A DNA stretch of 64,000 bases, taken from assembly GCF_000187245.1 (NCBI RefSeq), contig NC_027866.1:302411-366410 (forward strand), in the 5' to 3' direction. Origin of the DNA: Ogataea parapolymorpha DL-1 (taxonomy: Eukaryota; Ascomycota; Pichiomycetes; Pichiales; Pichiaceae). Position 1 is the stretch's first letter, and each line of letters begins with the position of its first letter. Under the pieces are notes generated by a model that saw only the letters and a list, made by a program, of their open reading frames with translations, did not search any database and was not told where the DNA came from. A program made the translations under genes and the position numbers. Below are positions 20,578-31,690 of this stretch, in pieces.

Positions 20578-21863
20578 GAAGCCTCCTTCACCTTTTCGTA
20601 AGATGAACTTCATTGGTTAATCAACCTTAGAGAATTGCATCTGAAAATTTGCTAAGAATCAACTAGGACTGACCTAGGAACTTATTGCTCTTTCAAAAAC
20701 AGCCATGGCATAGCCGCTGGTTGATTTCCATTCAAGTAGTGGGATCCTGGATCAGGAATATGTCCAATTAATCTTTTGAGGAGAAGTCCGTTCGAATTTG
20801 CTTCCTTCGTTTTTCGCCAGTGTAACTTTCCATTCCTCATATAATCCTGGAATGTGGAGCATCGTATTGATTATGGCATAGCATGCTTATATAGTCTAGC
20901 TAATTTGTCTCGTGCACCTGAGATATCGAGAAGTCTCATCTCCCAAACCTAAGCAAGTATAGTTTTTTTGTCATCGGACTAATACTACTGTTCCTGATAA
21001 ATCAGGCTTTTGCAGTCCGACACTCACAGCTTTTCTTAGAGCATTTTATATTCCGTAACAACTCATATAAAATAATGTTTTTTACGCATCGAGTTGAACG
21101 TTATCCAAAATCAAACACTACATAAAAACGTTACACTTTTTGCACAACTAAAATTGTTACTCGCGTTCAAGTCAAGTATTGTATTCACATACCAATTGAT
21201 GGGCTTGTGGACTTTGTACAACTAGCGGTGGTCTATTTCTCGCAGACGCTTTTTTGAGTATTTTTACGTTTAAAAAACATTAAAAATTACATAGTCACAT
21301 ATTCGGACTACGTAATCATTCACTTACATCATAGGTGTTTTCATTCACGTGACCGGAGATACAATACTGATAATTTTTAGCAACTTGGCTCATCCTCTGG
21401 ATATCGAACACAACAGATTATGTGAGGAACAGCAATTTATCCCTACGGGGAGTTATAAGGCAGCCCTGTACTGTAGGGAATGATTTAAAGCAGCCCCTCT
21501 GCTGTCAAAAATCATCATACCGCGCACAAATTAGGTTACGATTCGAACGATCCGATCAGGCATAATAACTTTTAGCCTAATGTTTGTTAGAGTATCTTAA
21601 TTGACTATTTTGACCTGCACGATCTCAATCTGCGCTTTGATCTAGTGCTTAAAATTCCTGTGTATATTAAACGTTATAAAAACTACACCCCAACTATTGC
21701 AAGGTGAAAAAAAACTCTTACATAATCTTATGTTCGTTTTATGTGAGTATCAATACAATTTGCGAATTGACATTGAGGTTCTTTTGCTGAGTCTCAATAT
21801 TTTACGCTTTGACGCTCTTTAAGGATTTGAGTTCGTAGCATATGCTTGTTAAACCGAAGAAGT
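20578..21863. other. Intergenic region between the retrotransposon and VPS54
   Basis: 1.3 kb, AT-rich, no convincing gene. It must contain the VPS54 promoter. Two short GC-rich hairpin-like motifs (near 21460-21510, GCAGCCC repeated) stand out from the AT background; their meaning is unknown. Confidence 0.55.
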
Positions 21864-24800
21864 ATGTCCTCAACTGAGATATCCTCAACTGGTGAGCCAA
21901 TTGGAAGGGCAAACGAGTTGGGCACTGGAAGTAGTAATTTGCCGGCAAATCAATTTTCGATCAGCATGGGCGTAGAGGCAACTGATGAAATTAGTGGAAT
22001 TACAAAGTCAATGGGCAGTGATACGTCTCCAGGGTTGAATGACGACTTAGTTAGTTTTGGTCATGACCATAATGGGTCGCAGTCATTTACAAGTTGGAGA
22101 GCGGCATATCATCATCAGCGTTCTGCTTCCTCTTTATCATCCTTTGCTCAAAAACATGACTCTTCAATACTGCTAGGTGTGAATACATTATCCGAATCAA
22201 GCATATCTCCATTAGGCAAAAATTCGATTTTTGAGCTTGTTCAAAATATAAACTACAATAAGCGAGCCACAAGTTCTGGGCAGCTTCTTCTTGGCAGTGC
22301 CCAAGCTCTGGTGAATTTGAAGGGTCCTACCAATAGAGATATACCAAGTACTCAGTTAGCGAAAATTGAGAAGATCAAGTCTCCTCAATTAAGGAATCAC
22401 TCAGAGTCTCTCGAAAATGACTATTTCAAGTTCAAACAGAATAAAACACTCACAGCATCAACCCTCGAGGCTTTAATATGCCGATTAGACGAGGAAGAAA
22501 CCATAACTGCAGAAAATGATATACATCCCAAATTCAAATATGATGATTTTGAAAGACAGGAGGCTGACCTTGATCAGAATTCACTGTCCCACATTCCAGA
22601 AGTTTATTTTGACAGTGACTTCAGACTGGATGACCCAAAAATCTTTTCTCAAATTCTCAAGAATAAAACGATCTTGGATGATACGACTGATTTCAATCCA
22701 GACGGCACTAAGAAACTTAAACTAGAAAGTGATGAACTACAAGAGAATTTGTCATCTTATTTGGACATAATTGAAGTCCAATTGATTAGGGAAATTTCTA
22801 AATCCTCGGGCTCCTTCTTTAGTGCTCTCGATGATTTGAAGAGTACTACTGCGAAATCGAAAAATCTGGTTACCAGACTTCGAAAATTGGACGCCCGACT
22901 TCAAACAGTGGAGGAATCTCAGGCAAATAGAGCAATGGAAATACTGGATTTAACGAAGAAGCGTGAGAATGTGGAGAAATTGGAACAGGCTCTGGTTCAA
23001 ATCTTCACCATTTTGCATCAAGCAGATATGGCCGAGTCATCGTATTATAATGCCAATTACGGCAAGGCGCTAGAACTCGCAGATTCAGTTTTCGCCCTGA
23101 TTCGGGGGAATAATCCTGCACATCCTCTGGTGGACCTGATAGCTGAGAACTGGCCATTTAAATTACTTGATATGAACAGGATTTCAGCTCTGACACCTTT
23201 GAAAAAACTACTTGTCAACTTGGTCGCTGATACTGGAAAGTCGTATTCAAAGTTGTTCAATGACACATTGATTAATGATCTAAGAGACCATTACGAACAC
23301 GTTTCACAAACTGAAACTTTGAGAAGATTGGATCAAAATCTGAGCCGCGGTAAAAGCCAGGATACGATCAGTATAAATTTGGATTACGAGCATCTCGATG
23401 AACACTTCATTTCTCGATTGAAAGAGTATTTAAACGGCCTTGCAAGATGCGGTGAGCTGAAAGCTTCTTTCAATATGTATCAAGAGAAATTCTTATCAGA
23501 ACTAAAGGGCATCATTCGGGCCAATTTGCCTTCAGAAAATACAGATAATGTGATAAAAGGCAGCATTTCAGGGCTTTCGGATGGCACTAGGAGCACATCT
23601 ACACACAGTAATGGTTCAGGAGGGTTGGCCAGTACGGTGAAGACAATGACACCTCGTGAATTTGAAGATCTGTTGTTGAAAACATACACACAGCTTTCAG
23701 AAGCCTTACGTCGCTTGACCACTCATAGAAAGATCTTATTAGGGATGACATTAGATGCAATAGCTGCATTGGACCCTTCATTCACAGAAAACCAACCAGA
23801 CATGGCACTGGACTTTGACTTGACTAATGCGATAGCGGAGTCGATTGACATAGCACAAAGACGCATGGCGAAAATTATCAATGTTCGTGAATCTCAGAAC
23901 TCCTCTATCACACTCGAATACTTCATGAGATTCTTCAGTCTCAATGCCATGTTCCTGGTTGAGTGTGAGCTCATCTCAAGTGGCGCTTCGAAAACCTCAG
24001 CTCTGCAAGATGTTATGTCCAACCAACTTAAAAAGTTCAATATACAGTATCACCGGACCACATTGAGAATAGCATCTCAACTAATAGAGAAGGAAACATG
24101 GAAGGAATGCACAATTTCATCCACAACGCAGGTGCTCTTGAATCAAATTCTAGATGCTTCTTCTGGTGACTTCGACGAAAGCCTTTGGCTAGAACCATAT
24201 TCTATTTTCAATACCATATCTATGCAAGACACACCACAGGTCAACTCAAGTGAAAGGAAGACAATAGTGATCGATGGAAAATCAATGATCGTACCAGAAG
24301 TAACTTCAGATATTCTCAAAATGATAAAAAGTTACTTGCTAATCAAAATAAAGTTTGGTGCATCCAACGACAACTACATTATCGAGTTTTTGAGACTTGT
24401 CAATTCGAAATGCCATCAGGCTGTCCTAGGAGCCCAGGCTACACGTACAGCAGGCTTGAAGCATATTACTCCTAAATATCTCGCCGTTGCATCCCAGTTC
24501 GTGGGGTTTTTGTTTTCTTTAACACCATACCTTCGACGATTTTTTGGGAAGTATCCAAAGACCGACGCCTATATTAAGGATGAATTTCAAAAGGTTGCAG
24601 AACTATTTCATGATCACCAAGTTGAAATATTTGACAAGCTCACCACGTTGATGACGGATAGGATCAACGTCCATGCTGTGGAAATAAAGTCAATCGATTG
24701 GTCCAATCCTCTCCAGCATCAACAAGTGCACCAATACATGGAGACACTAGTCAAAGAGACGTTAACAATTGCAAGGGTTCTCCAAAGGTATTTACCGGAG

Positions 24801-25130
24801 GAGCAATATGCCCGAGTCCTATCCAGCATCTTCAGAGGATATGAACGCTCCCTTACCGACATTTACACCAAAATTGGATTAAAAGATTCTGTGGAAAAAG
24901 CAGTGGTAATGCGAGACATTGATTATTTTAGAGATAGGTTGAATGAGGTCACAGGCTACGAAAATTCAGGTCAGCGAATTTGGGAATGCGTTAATGCGTT
25001 GTCGACAGAAGAAGAATCTCGCATGGAGGCCGTGATGCGAAATAACCTCATTGAAGAAAAAGGTATTGAAGAACAAAGGTTGCAGAACCAAGAGGACGAT
25101 TGCACTTTACGAACCGAGAATCTCTCTTGA
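21864..25130 (+). CDS. VPS54: Vps54, GARP tethering complex subunit
   Basis: 1,088 residues, somewhat longer than S. cerevisiae Vps54/Luv1. Vps54 is a subunit of the GARP complex (with Vps51, Vps52, Vps53), which tethers endosome-derived vesicles at the late Golgi. The first 150 residues are Ser-rich and low in complexity. A helical, coiled-coil-rich N-terminal region follows (LDIIEVQLIREISK...RLRKLDARLQTVEE, about 295-370), and the C-terminal domain contains the family-typical stretch from FHDHQVEIFDKL to YFRDRLNEV (about 920-1045). The first in-frame ATG is at 21864. It is the first host gene to the right of the gene-poor region. The family call rests on the overall arrangement and the C-terminal motifs. 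Confidence 0.85.
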   Translation: MSSTEISSTGEPIGRANELGTGSSNLPANQFSISMGVEATDEISGITKSMGSDTSPGLNDDLVSFGHDHNGSQSFTSWRAAYHHQRSASSLSSFAQKHDSSILLGVNTLSESSISPLGKNSIFELVQNINYNKRATSSGQLLLGSAQALVNLKGPTNRDIPSTQLAKIEKIKSPQLRNHSESLENDYFKFKQNKTLTASTLEALICRLDEEETITAENDIHPKFKYDDFERQEADLDQNSLSHIPEVYFDSDFRLDDPKIFSQILKNKTILDDTTDFNPDGTKKLKLESDELQENLSSYLDIIEVQLIREISKSSGSFFSALDDLKSTTAKSKNLVTRLRKLDARLQTVEESQANRAMEILDLTKKRENVEKLEQALVQIFTILHQADMAESSYYNANYGKALELADSVFALIRGNNPAHPLVDLIAENWPFKLLDMNRISALTPLKKLLVNLVADTGKSYSKLFNDTLINDLRDHYEHVSQTETLRRLDQNLSRGKSQDTISINLDYEHLDEHFISRLKEYLNGLARCGELKASFNMYQEKFLSELKGIIRANLPSENTDNVIKGSISGLSDGTRSTSTHSNGSGGLASTVKTMTPREFEDLLLKTYTQLSEALRRLTTHRKILLGMTLDAIAALDPSFTENQPDMALDFDLTNAIAESIDIAQRRMAKIINVRESQNSSITLEYFMRFFSLNAMFLVECELISSGASKTSALQDVMSNQLKKFNIQYHRTTLRIASQLIEKETWKECTISSTTQVLLNQILDASSGDFDESLWLEPYSIFNTISMQDTPQVNSSERKTIVIDGKSMIVPEVTSDILKMIKSYLLIKIKFGASNDNYIIEFLRLVNSKCHQAVLGAQATRTAGLKHITPKYLAVASQFVGFLFSLTPYLRRFFGKYPKTDAYIKDEFQKVAELFHDHQVEIFDKLTTLMTDRINVHAVEIKSIDWSNPLQHQQVHQYMETLVKETLTIARVLQRYLPEEQYARVLSSIFRGYERSLTDIYTKIGLKDSVEKAVVMRDIDYFRDRLNEVTGYENSGQRIWECVNALSTEEESRMEAVMRNNLIEEKGIEEQRLQNQEDDCTLRTENLS

Positions 25131-25822
25131 AGGTTTGCCGGAATAAAGAGCTAACTATTCGTTGGTATCTGAATTCTCCCTCATAAATATCACAAATCGT
25201 CTGTAGGATGTTTCAACTTGATACTGTCAGCTGATGGCAATGCATTTAACATCCATTTCAAAAGTCAAGGCATATATGTACGAAGGCCAATTATTCAGCT
25301 CTTTTTCGCAAAGATAATTTGACTTGCAGACTTGAATATCGATACGAAGTGGCATAGTAAAAACCAAGTATAAGGCAGAATGAACCACTTTTGCTGGATT
25401 CCCCACTGTTGATACAAGTTGTACAAACAGACTACTCTCAGGTATTAGTGGCACGAGCAGATTTGTTAGATTGATCTTGTTACATGGGTAATATGAGAGG
25501 AAACCCACATTCTTTATCCTGCTACCCTCAGAGAAATTTTAGCATTGTCAAGCAATCCGAAATCATTAAACGTGACATCGATGATCATGCACTCTATCAT
25601 CATTCGAGCTTACTCATTAATTGGCCTATACGAACATGAGTATGTAGTTGAATTTTTGTTAAGGCATATTTGCATGAAAGGTAGTAAAATTAACTCAAAT
25701 CAAAGATAGATTGATTTTGTCAAATGTTTTCGGATATTCCTAAACAAAAGATTTTGTTTGAATAATGGAATGAATGAATACGTCTAGCAATTTTTTCCGG
25801 AAACTAAACTGATTTATCTAAC
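25131..25822. other. Intergenic region between VPS54 and LMO1, with a possible broken small gene
   Basis: 692 bp containing the LMO1 promoter. On the minus strand an open stretch at 25227-25553 has protein-like composition (for example NLLVPLIPESSLFVQLVS) but no ATG in a good place. A different frame just upstream (ATG near 25603) could be its N-terminus if a frameshift or intron is assumed. I do not recognise the product. Confidence 0.35.
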
Positions 25823-27706
25823 ATGCCGATGAATTGCAATGCAATTTATAGCGAGCTTGAGGCTTTGAAATCGAACGTGGGGAGTATAAACGAGAAGATG
25901 GCTCAAAAGTATCTTGGAGCCCTATCTAATGTTGCCATAAATGACGATAATTTTGATAGCATTTCCTTTACTAAAACGCTCGCCAAGATTCTTGAATGCG
26001 CACCACAGTCTGAAATGCTAGACGAATATCTGACATTGAGTTTATTTGAGGTTCCAATGAAAGTTGACCTAACTACTGACCAGGACGTGGAAATTATACA
26101 ATCACTAGTCACTATTTTCTTGTATTTTCTTTCGGGTCCATTTCACGGGAGGAAATCAACCTTCATTTCAATAATGGTCTACATGTTATCGGGTCCCTCT
26201 ATCTTGGAACTGGTTTGTCATAAGCTAGCTGGCTCAGATATAACATCTATCTTACTCATCATTGATTTACTTTCAAAATTCCTGCTACGTGTTTTTGAGT
26301 TGCAAAATGACGAGCTGCTGATCAGGTTTATGGCTAAGTTAATGGAGGAGAATACGTTTTCTAATCTATGCAAAATCTTAGCTTTTTATGAGGAAGAATT
26401 GACACGAAATCAAAATTGGAAACATTTTTTGAAGATTACGAAGCTCGTTTACTCGTATCTTTCTAACTGCCCAATTGACCCCAATGATAAGACGCACTCA
26501 AAGCTCATACGTAATGTTCAAACAGCAATGAATCATTTCAATGAAGGTTTCAACCACAAGAATAATTATGAACAACTACCACATGACAACCAGGAGATTC
26601 TAGATAATGTTTCAAATTTGACACTGTTATCAGCTGTTCATGTCATTTCATCGTTTTCGAATCCAAGTATGGTTTTCCAAAAACAGTTCGCTGAGCATCA
26701 ATTATTCAATAAGCCGATCCCTCCACATTCTTTGTATGAACTAGCCAGAGGCATCACTTCAGCAATGGATCCAAATAATCTCTCGCATAGCAAGCTTATA
26801 AATATGCCCATTCAATTCAGTGAAGAGCTTTTTGAAGTGCTCTTTCTTTGCTCCATAGACTTCTGGGATTCATTTAAAGCTGACGCAAATGACATACGGG
26901 TATTGCTTCATCATGTGGCTCACCTATTTGTTTACTTTGATCACTTGGTGGAACTCAAACAATTTGAAGATGCAATAGACAGTCTCAGAAACATGGATTA
27001 CGAAGCATTCAGACATATCGAGTTGGGAAAGATTAAAAATGATAGTCAAGAGTGGTGGAACAAAAATTGTGATGACTTCAACAAAATTATGTACGATGAG
27101 ACAATTGGTTTCGTCAAGGATCAACATCTATTAATGCTTTCAAGAGGCACCTGGGTTTTATCTGCAAATCCAATAAGTCCAAATGGAAGTAATAGAAACT
27201 CGCCTTATTACTTTATGATATTGTCCACAAATCACAGGGCAATGCTTTATAAGGAGTTTTCCAAGAAGCCTGACAAGAAACCGAATATCGACAAGGATGG
27301 TGCGAAAATTGAGTTCAGTCAAATTTCGGACATTACTTACCAGCCAATGACAAAAAACATCGAGAAGACAAATCTGATTAGCATTGAAACCCGGATACAA
27401 GTTAATAGGATAGACATAAAACTTAAAAACAAGGGATTATTTTCATTCTATGTCAACACGATAGATGACTTATATATCTGGCTGGATGGCCTTCGAATGC
27501 TGCTTTCAAATTCGACAAGACTATCACATGATACGGAGCAACAAATTTTTTGGCTTTCTAGCATAAGGAAACAAGCACAATTTCTTGAGCTTGCAGTCAA
27601 ACAATGTGATCAGTTGGATCATTATAGCAATGCTTTTGTGGAAAATGACAAACCTAAATCATCAGAAGATCTGACAGAGATAAATAGCAGGTTCTATTTC
27701 ACTTAG
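25823..27706 (+). CDS. LMO1: Lmo1, ELMO-family partner of a DOCK exchange factor
   Basis: 627 residues, close to S. cerevisiae Lmo1 (665). ELMO proteins bind DOCK-type guanine nucleotide exchange factors (Dck1 in yeast) and act on Rho5 signalling at mitochondria and the cell surface. The first 300 residues form a helical repeat-like region, an ELMO-like segment follows around 305-420 (FSEELFEVLFLCSIDFWDSF), and a divergent PH domain spans about 435-570, starting at the typical MLSRGTWV. It is convergent with DRS1, with only 29 bp between the stop codons, so their 3' UTRs probably overlap. Assignment is by architecture and motif resemblance. Confidence 0.78.
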   Translation: MPMNCNAIYSELEALKSNVGSINEKMAQKYLGALSNVAINDDNFDSISFTKTLAKILECAPQSEMLDEYLTLSLFEVPMKVDLTTDQDVEIIQSLVTIFLYFLSGPFHGRKSTFISIMVYMLSGPSILELVCHKLAGSDITSILLIIDLLSKFLLRVFELQNDELLIRFMAKLMEENTFSNLCKILAFYEEELTRNQNWKHFLKITKLVYSYLSNCPIDPNDKTHSKLIRNVQTAMNHFNEGFNHKNNYEQLPHDNQEILDNVSNLTLLSAVHVISSFSNPSMVFQKQFAEHQLFNKPIPPHSLYELARGITSAMDPNNLSHSKLINMPIQFSEELFEVLFLCSIDFWDSFKADANDIRVLLHHVAHLFVYFDHLVELKQFEDAIDSLRNMDYEAFRHIELGKIKNDSQEWWNKNCDDFNKIMYDETIGFVKDQHLLMLSRGTWVLSANPISPNGSNRNSPYYFMILSTNHRAMLYKEFSKKPDKKPNIDKDGAKIEFSQISDITYQPMTKNIEKTNLISIETRIQVNRIDIKLKNKGLFSFYVNTIDDLYIWLDGLRMLLSNSTRLSHDTEQQIFWLSSIRKQAQFLELAVKQCDQLDHYSNAFVENDKPKSSEDLTEINSRFYFT

Positions 27707-27735
27707 GGTCAATTAACCGTTTAACATGTTTATCT

Positions 27736-29979
27736 TCAACGTTTGCCACTTTTACTTTTCGGTCTTCTTGACAGGGACTTTGAATGTAAGCGATCATTTT
27801 TGGTCTTCTTATAGAGTCGTTCAGAAATCTCTTGAGCTTCCAGTGCTTTGCGTTTTTTGCTGTTCAATTTTTTGTCTTTCTGATTCTCTGGATTCAGCCT
27901 GTCCGATTCTTTTTTCTTCTGCTGGGAGGTCATAAACCAGGTTCGTTTGGGTCTTGACTTGATTTCCTGCTCGAAATTGAGCATGTTTTCACCTTTTTTA
28001 ATTTCTTGCTCGGCCTTGAGAAGCTCCTTTTCCTGCTTTTCCTCATTCAAAACATCGAATATAACAGATTCTTTTTCTTGTAGAATGCGATGTATCTTCT
28101 CGACATTTTCCCAGTTAACGTTTCTTCCAATGGCTTTTCCAGCATTTTCAGTTTCAACCTGTTTGATGGCTTCTTTCACGATATTCCTGTCCTGAGAGCT
28201 TTCGCCAACGAAAGATATAGACAATCCTTTTCTACCTGCTCTAGCAGTTCTTCCAACCCTATGTAGATAGATTTCGTATGTCTTTGGCATGTCAAAGTTT
28301 ATGACAAGTTCAATTTTCGGTATATCAAGGCCTCTTGCTGCTAGATCAGTGCAGATAAGTATTGGAACAGTCAAGTTCTTAAAGTCAACAATGGCTTTCA
28401 GCCTTTGCTCCTGTGTTAATGAACCATGAAGCTCAGACACCTTAAGACCCAAAAGACCTAGAGATATCCGTAACCTATGTGCCATCTCTTTCCTTGACAC
28501 GAAAACAATAACTCTGCTATGTAGACCGTCCATTTCAGAAAGAATGTTGAACAGCAATGCAGGTTTTGAGGATTCACGTTTTCTAATCCTCACGAACTCT
28601 TGAACCAATTCAGAAGCGGCAGCCTTTGGTGCTCCTATCATGACTCTAACTGGCTTTTTGAGGGAAAGCTGGATAAGTGATTTGATTCTTGAGTTCATTG
28701 TCGCCGAGAAAAGCATTGTTTGACGGTTCAAAGGGAGAAGGGAAAGGATCTCAGTGAGTTCTTTCTGAAATCCCTCCTCCAGCATTCTATCGGCTTCATC
28801 AAACACCAAAACTTCCACAGATTCAACGTTGAAAGAGACCGAATTTCTGATGTGGTCAATCAACCTTCCTGGGGTTGCGATAACAATATCCGGTCTCTTC
28901 TTCAATTCTTGCTCCTGTTGCCTCAAGTTCAAACCACCCACGGCTAAACCAAATGTCAATCCATTGACAAATTGGCCAATTTTCTTACCTACATCTGCCA
29001 CCTGAATAGCAAGTTCTCTCGTGGGAGCCAACACAATGACTCTAGTAGAAGGCATCTTGGAAGGCTTGTATAGTAATCTTTCAATAATGGGAATCATGTA
29101 AGCTGCCGTTTTACCGGATCCCGTGACAGCGCCTGCAACGATATCTTTACCCAACAATGCGATAGGTATTGAGGCACTTTGAATTGCGGAAGGTTTGCTG
29201 TACCCCAATGCTGATAAGGCCTTTAAAATTGGTCTCGAAAGCTTGAGTGATTGGAAACTTTGATGCTCAGATTGGTGCGATTTCGAATTTTCATCGGAAG
29301 CAAAATAGCTAGCTATAGCATCTGGAGAGTCTGCATCTTCGCTTACTATCTCAGTGCCGTCTAAATTATTCTTGGAACTAGCGTGACTTTGCGAGTGGGT
29401 ATCAGATTTCTCCTCAGGCCTGTCAATCGCGTCTGATTTGTTGTCAACTTTAGCAGGGGTGTCTGTATCGTCATCACTGTCAGCGTCGCTAGGTTCCGTG
29501 ACTACTTTGTCGGGTGCTCCCATCCCAAAGCCATCAAGGGCCAGCTCTTCATCGGAACTTTGATTTTCTTCTTGCACCTCTTGCTGTTCAAGATAATTGT
29601 GTTTTTCAAGTTCCAAGATGTTGCCAGAAAGTCCTCCTTTTCTTTTAATTATGTTATCAAGATCTACGTCTTTGTTCATAGAGCTTTGCTTCCCTTCCAA
29701 CTCGAAATTCCATCCATCAAAGCTTTTATCTTCTTGACCATTATTATGCAAAGCAAAAACAAAGCTATCATCAAAGTCATTCTTTTGATGGCGAGTACTT
29801 TTACGGCTTCTGGTGGTTTTCAGGTTTGATTTTTCATTGTTATCCGGACTGTCTTCATCACCACTCTCATCTAAGTCTGGAACTTCCTCATCATTATCCG
29901 ATATGGTTGAAATCTGGTCGATATCAAGAGGTGGTTTTCTATGGTTCATCGAAAACCTTTCGTTGGCCTGTGATCTCAT
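27736..29979 (-). CDS. DRS1: Drs1, DEAD-box RNA helicase for 60S ribosome assembly
   Basis: 747 residues from the chosen ATG. Nucleolar helicase of the DDX27/Drs1 group, needed for 27S pre-rRNA processing. Acidic N-terminus with the conserved [14 protein letters not shown] block and DGFGMGAP motif, Q motif near 255, Walker A GSGKT near 288, DEAD near 394, SAT near 424, [10 protein letters not shown] near 576, and a basic Lys/Arg-rich tail with RPKRTWF. The frame is open 45 codons further to an ATG at 30114, but homology to yeast Drs1 begins just after the internal ATG at 29979, which I prefer. Confidence 0.95.
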   Translation of the reverse strand: MRSQANERFSMNHRKPPLDIDQISTISDNDEEVPDLDESGDEDSPDNNEKSNLKTTRSRKSTRHQKNDFDDSFVFALHNNGQEDKSFDGWNFELEGKQSSMNKDVDLDNIIKRKGGLSGNILELEKHNYLEQQEVQEENQSSDEELALDGFGMGAPDKVVTEPSDADSDDDTDTPAKVDNKSDAIDRPEEKSDTHSQSHASSKNNLDGTEIVSEDADSPDAIASYFASDENSKSHQSEHQSFQSLKLSRPILKALSALGYSKPSAIQSASIPIALLGKDIVAGAVTGSGKTAAYMIPIIERLLYKPSKMPSTRVIVLAPTRELAIQVADVGKKIGQFVNGLTFGLAVGGLNLRQQEQELKKRPDIVIATPGRLIDHIRNSVSFNVESVEVLVFDEADRMLEEGFQKELTEILSLLPLNRQTMLFSATMNSRIKSLIQLSLKKPVRVMIGAPKAAASELVQEFVRIRKRESSKPALLFNILSEMDGLHSRVIVFVSRKEMAHRLRISLGLLGLKVSELHGSLTQEQRLKAIVDFKNLTVPILICTDLAARGLDIPKIELVINFDMPKTYEIYLHRVGRTARAGRKGLSISFVGESSQDRNIVKEAIKQVETENAGKAIGRNVNWENVEKIHRILQEKESVIFDVLNEEKQEKELLKAEQEIKKGENMLNFEQEIKSRPKRTWFMTSQQKKKESDRLNPENQKDKKLNSKKRKALEAQEISERLYKKTKNDRLHSKSLSRRPKSKSGKR

Positions 29980-31421
29980 ATTTTCTACGTGATTAGGAAA
30001 AAAAGATATTTTATTAAATTTTTTTACCTTGTATGCAACACAGCCAAGAACCGGATTAGAATACTCGGATAAGTTAATTTGATGACTATGTCGAAGACAT
30101 GAAAGATAAGACATGAAAGATAAGAAGGCAGTTGAATCACAACCATGAATTCATCAAGTTTCGGAAATCAAGCAGGTGATTAAATTTTCATCCAGTTCAA
30201 CCGGTTTGCTCTTTGAAGGAAGCAATTTGAATAATTTGACTTGAGCTTCGTTCGTACATGAAAAGTAACAATTTATTACTGAGTTAGGAGGTAAAATAAC
30301 AGTCAGGCTTCAATTGTCAAAGATCTTATCAGATGACCGTACTGAAAAAAGACGACGCTTTAGTACAAAAGAAGGATCACCGAAAGATGAGTCCTGCAAA
30401 CTAATATTACAGTTTTTGATGTAAGTAAGCCAACAGCATATTGCCTGCAAAGTTTTGGTGTTAGTTTAAAGAACCTATAGAAAATATTGGTAGTCATTTT
30501 GAAGCCCCAAAGTCTCTCATGCCAAGAGGCAAGTGAGTAAACAAAAATACCACAGGTTGTCCCATGCTACACATTGTATCATAAAATACCGTTATAGTGA
30601 GAACCCTGCCCTTTGAAGTGATTCACCAACGTTTTCAGGTTGTCATATATTGCCAAATGAACAGAATGTTCACCATCTGTTTTCCAATCGTGGAAGTGAT
30701 AGTTGGGCGAAAAAAAGGCCAATGGCATATGCTGAGCCAGAACAATCATCGGCATACAGCAAGGGTGTTAGGTTGAGAGTGGAATACGAGGCGCTGCATG
30801 ATCGCCCGATAAGCACAAGGATTCCTCTATATGTTACTAAAGCTCTGAAGACGGGCGATGTCCTGTTCTTTTTTTTTCCTTTTTTCACGATCACCACTCG
30901 AAGATACAGAATACTGCCATTATGTTTCCTCACTGGCCTTCATAGGAGAATTCTTGATCGATACTATCATAACCACTGGTAAGGCGGCTCCCATAACACC
31001 AGATTTTTACGTTACACGCTGCTCATATACCCGTCTGCAAATCGGAACCGAATCTTTCGCCTTCTAAGCCATATGAAAAGATGGCCGTGATTTACATTTA
31101 ATACATTCTTGCGTAGAGAATGAATCGAACAACTTTTAATGATTCTCGACGACCTTCTGTCTTAGAGAGCTTACCGTATTCGGTTCATAAATAAATAAAA
31201 AAAATACAAGATTACTAGAATCTTCCATCGACCAAGTTACAAAATGTGATGATTCTTCATAACTCATTGCTAAGTTTTTCAACTCTCTCAGAAGTCAGAT
31301 GAGCCAAATGTAAAAGGTCTGAAAGTGGCGTTTAGGCGAAAATATTGCCACCGATACTTTAAATTAGTTTTTACATTTGACTGCGGACGCAAAAGATTTT
31401 TCCAAAAATTTTGCATAACGC

Positions 31422-31428
31422 CAGCGTG
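31422..31428 (+). promoter_or_regulatory. Unfolded protein response element (UPRE) of KAR2
   Basis: CAGCGTG, followed by TC, exactly the core of the S. cerevisiae KAR2 UPRE bound by Hac1. It lies 269 bp upstream of the KAR2 ATG. The match and position strongly suggest conserved Ire1-Hac1 control. Confidence 0.75.
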
Positions 31429-31455
31429 TCACATTTTCATAATGTACACTTCTAT

Positions 31456-31468
31456 TTCCTGAAAATTC
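31456..31468 (+). promoter_or_regulatory. Heat-shock element of KAR2
   Basis: TTCCTGAAAATTC: three perfectly spaced alternating units (TTC-nn-GAA-nn-TTC), the minimal Hsf1 trimer site, 28 bp downstream of the UPRE. Confidence 0.75.
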
Positions 31469-31491
31469 GACACGTAACATATTTGCAGATA

Positions 31492-31497
31492 TATAAA
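31492..31497 (+). promoter_or_regulatory. TATA box of KAR2
   Basis: TATAAA 24 bp after the heat-shock element and about 194 bp before the ATG, implying a fairly long 5' leader. Confidence 0.6.
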
Positions 31498-31690
31498 GCT
31501 CTTGTAACTCTGTATAATACAATCTTCCAGGGCTCTGAGAAAGATAAGCGGTTTACGTTTTTCAGTGTTCGGAATTTGAATTCACCAGAGGGGTTCCCGT
31601 GTTACTACGCTATACGACGATCAATTAGAAAGGTTTCAGTTGCATTAATTTCTTTGTTCTCTAAAATTGATCTGCCCTTAAACGACGAGA

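Larger units (their letters stand above)
29980..31690. other. Intergenic region between DRS1 and KAR2
   Basis: 1.7 kb between divergent genes. The KAR2-proximal 270 bp hold a UPR element, a heat-shock element and a TATA box (listed separately). At the DRS1 end a 14-bp unit (GACATGAAAGATAA) is tandemly duplicated at 30096-30123 and covers the upstream in-frame ATG of DRS1. Open frames at 30650-30982 on both strands start with TTG codons and have no protein-like features. Confidence 0.6.

Noticed and set aside
29980..30040. A possible 5' intron in DRS1 (CTAATCAC followed by CACGTAG before the ATG)
   Set aside because: The reading frame and homology are complete from 29979 without it; only a 5' UTR intron would be possible, with no further support.
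30650..30982. Overlapping frames on both strands between DRS1 and KAR2
   Set aside because: The plus-strand frame begins with TTG, and neither has a recognisable motif; an F-run results from a T tract.
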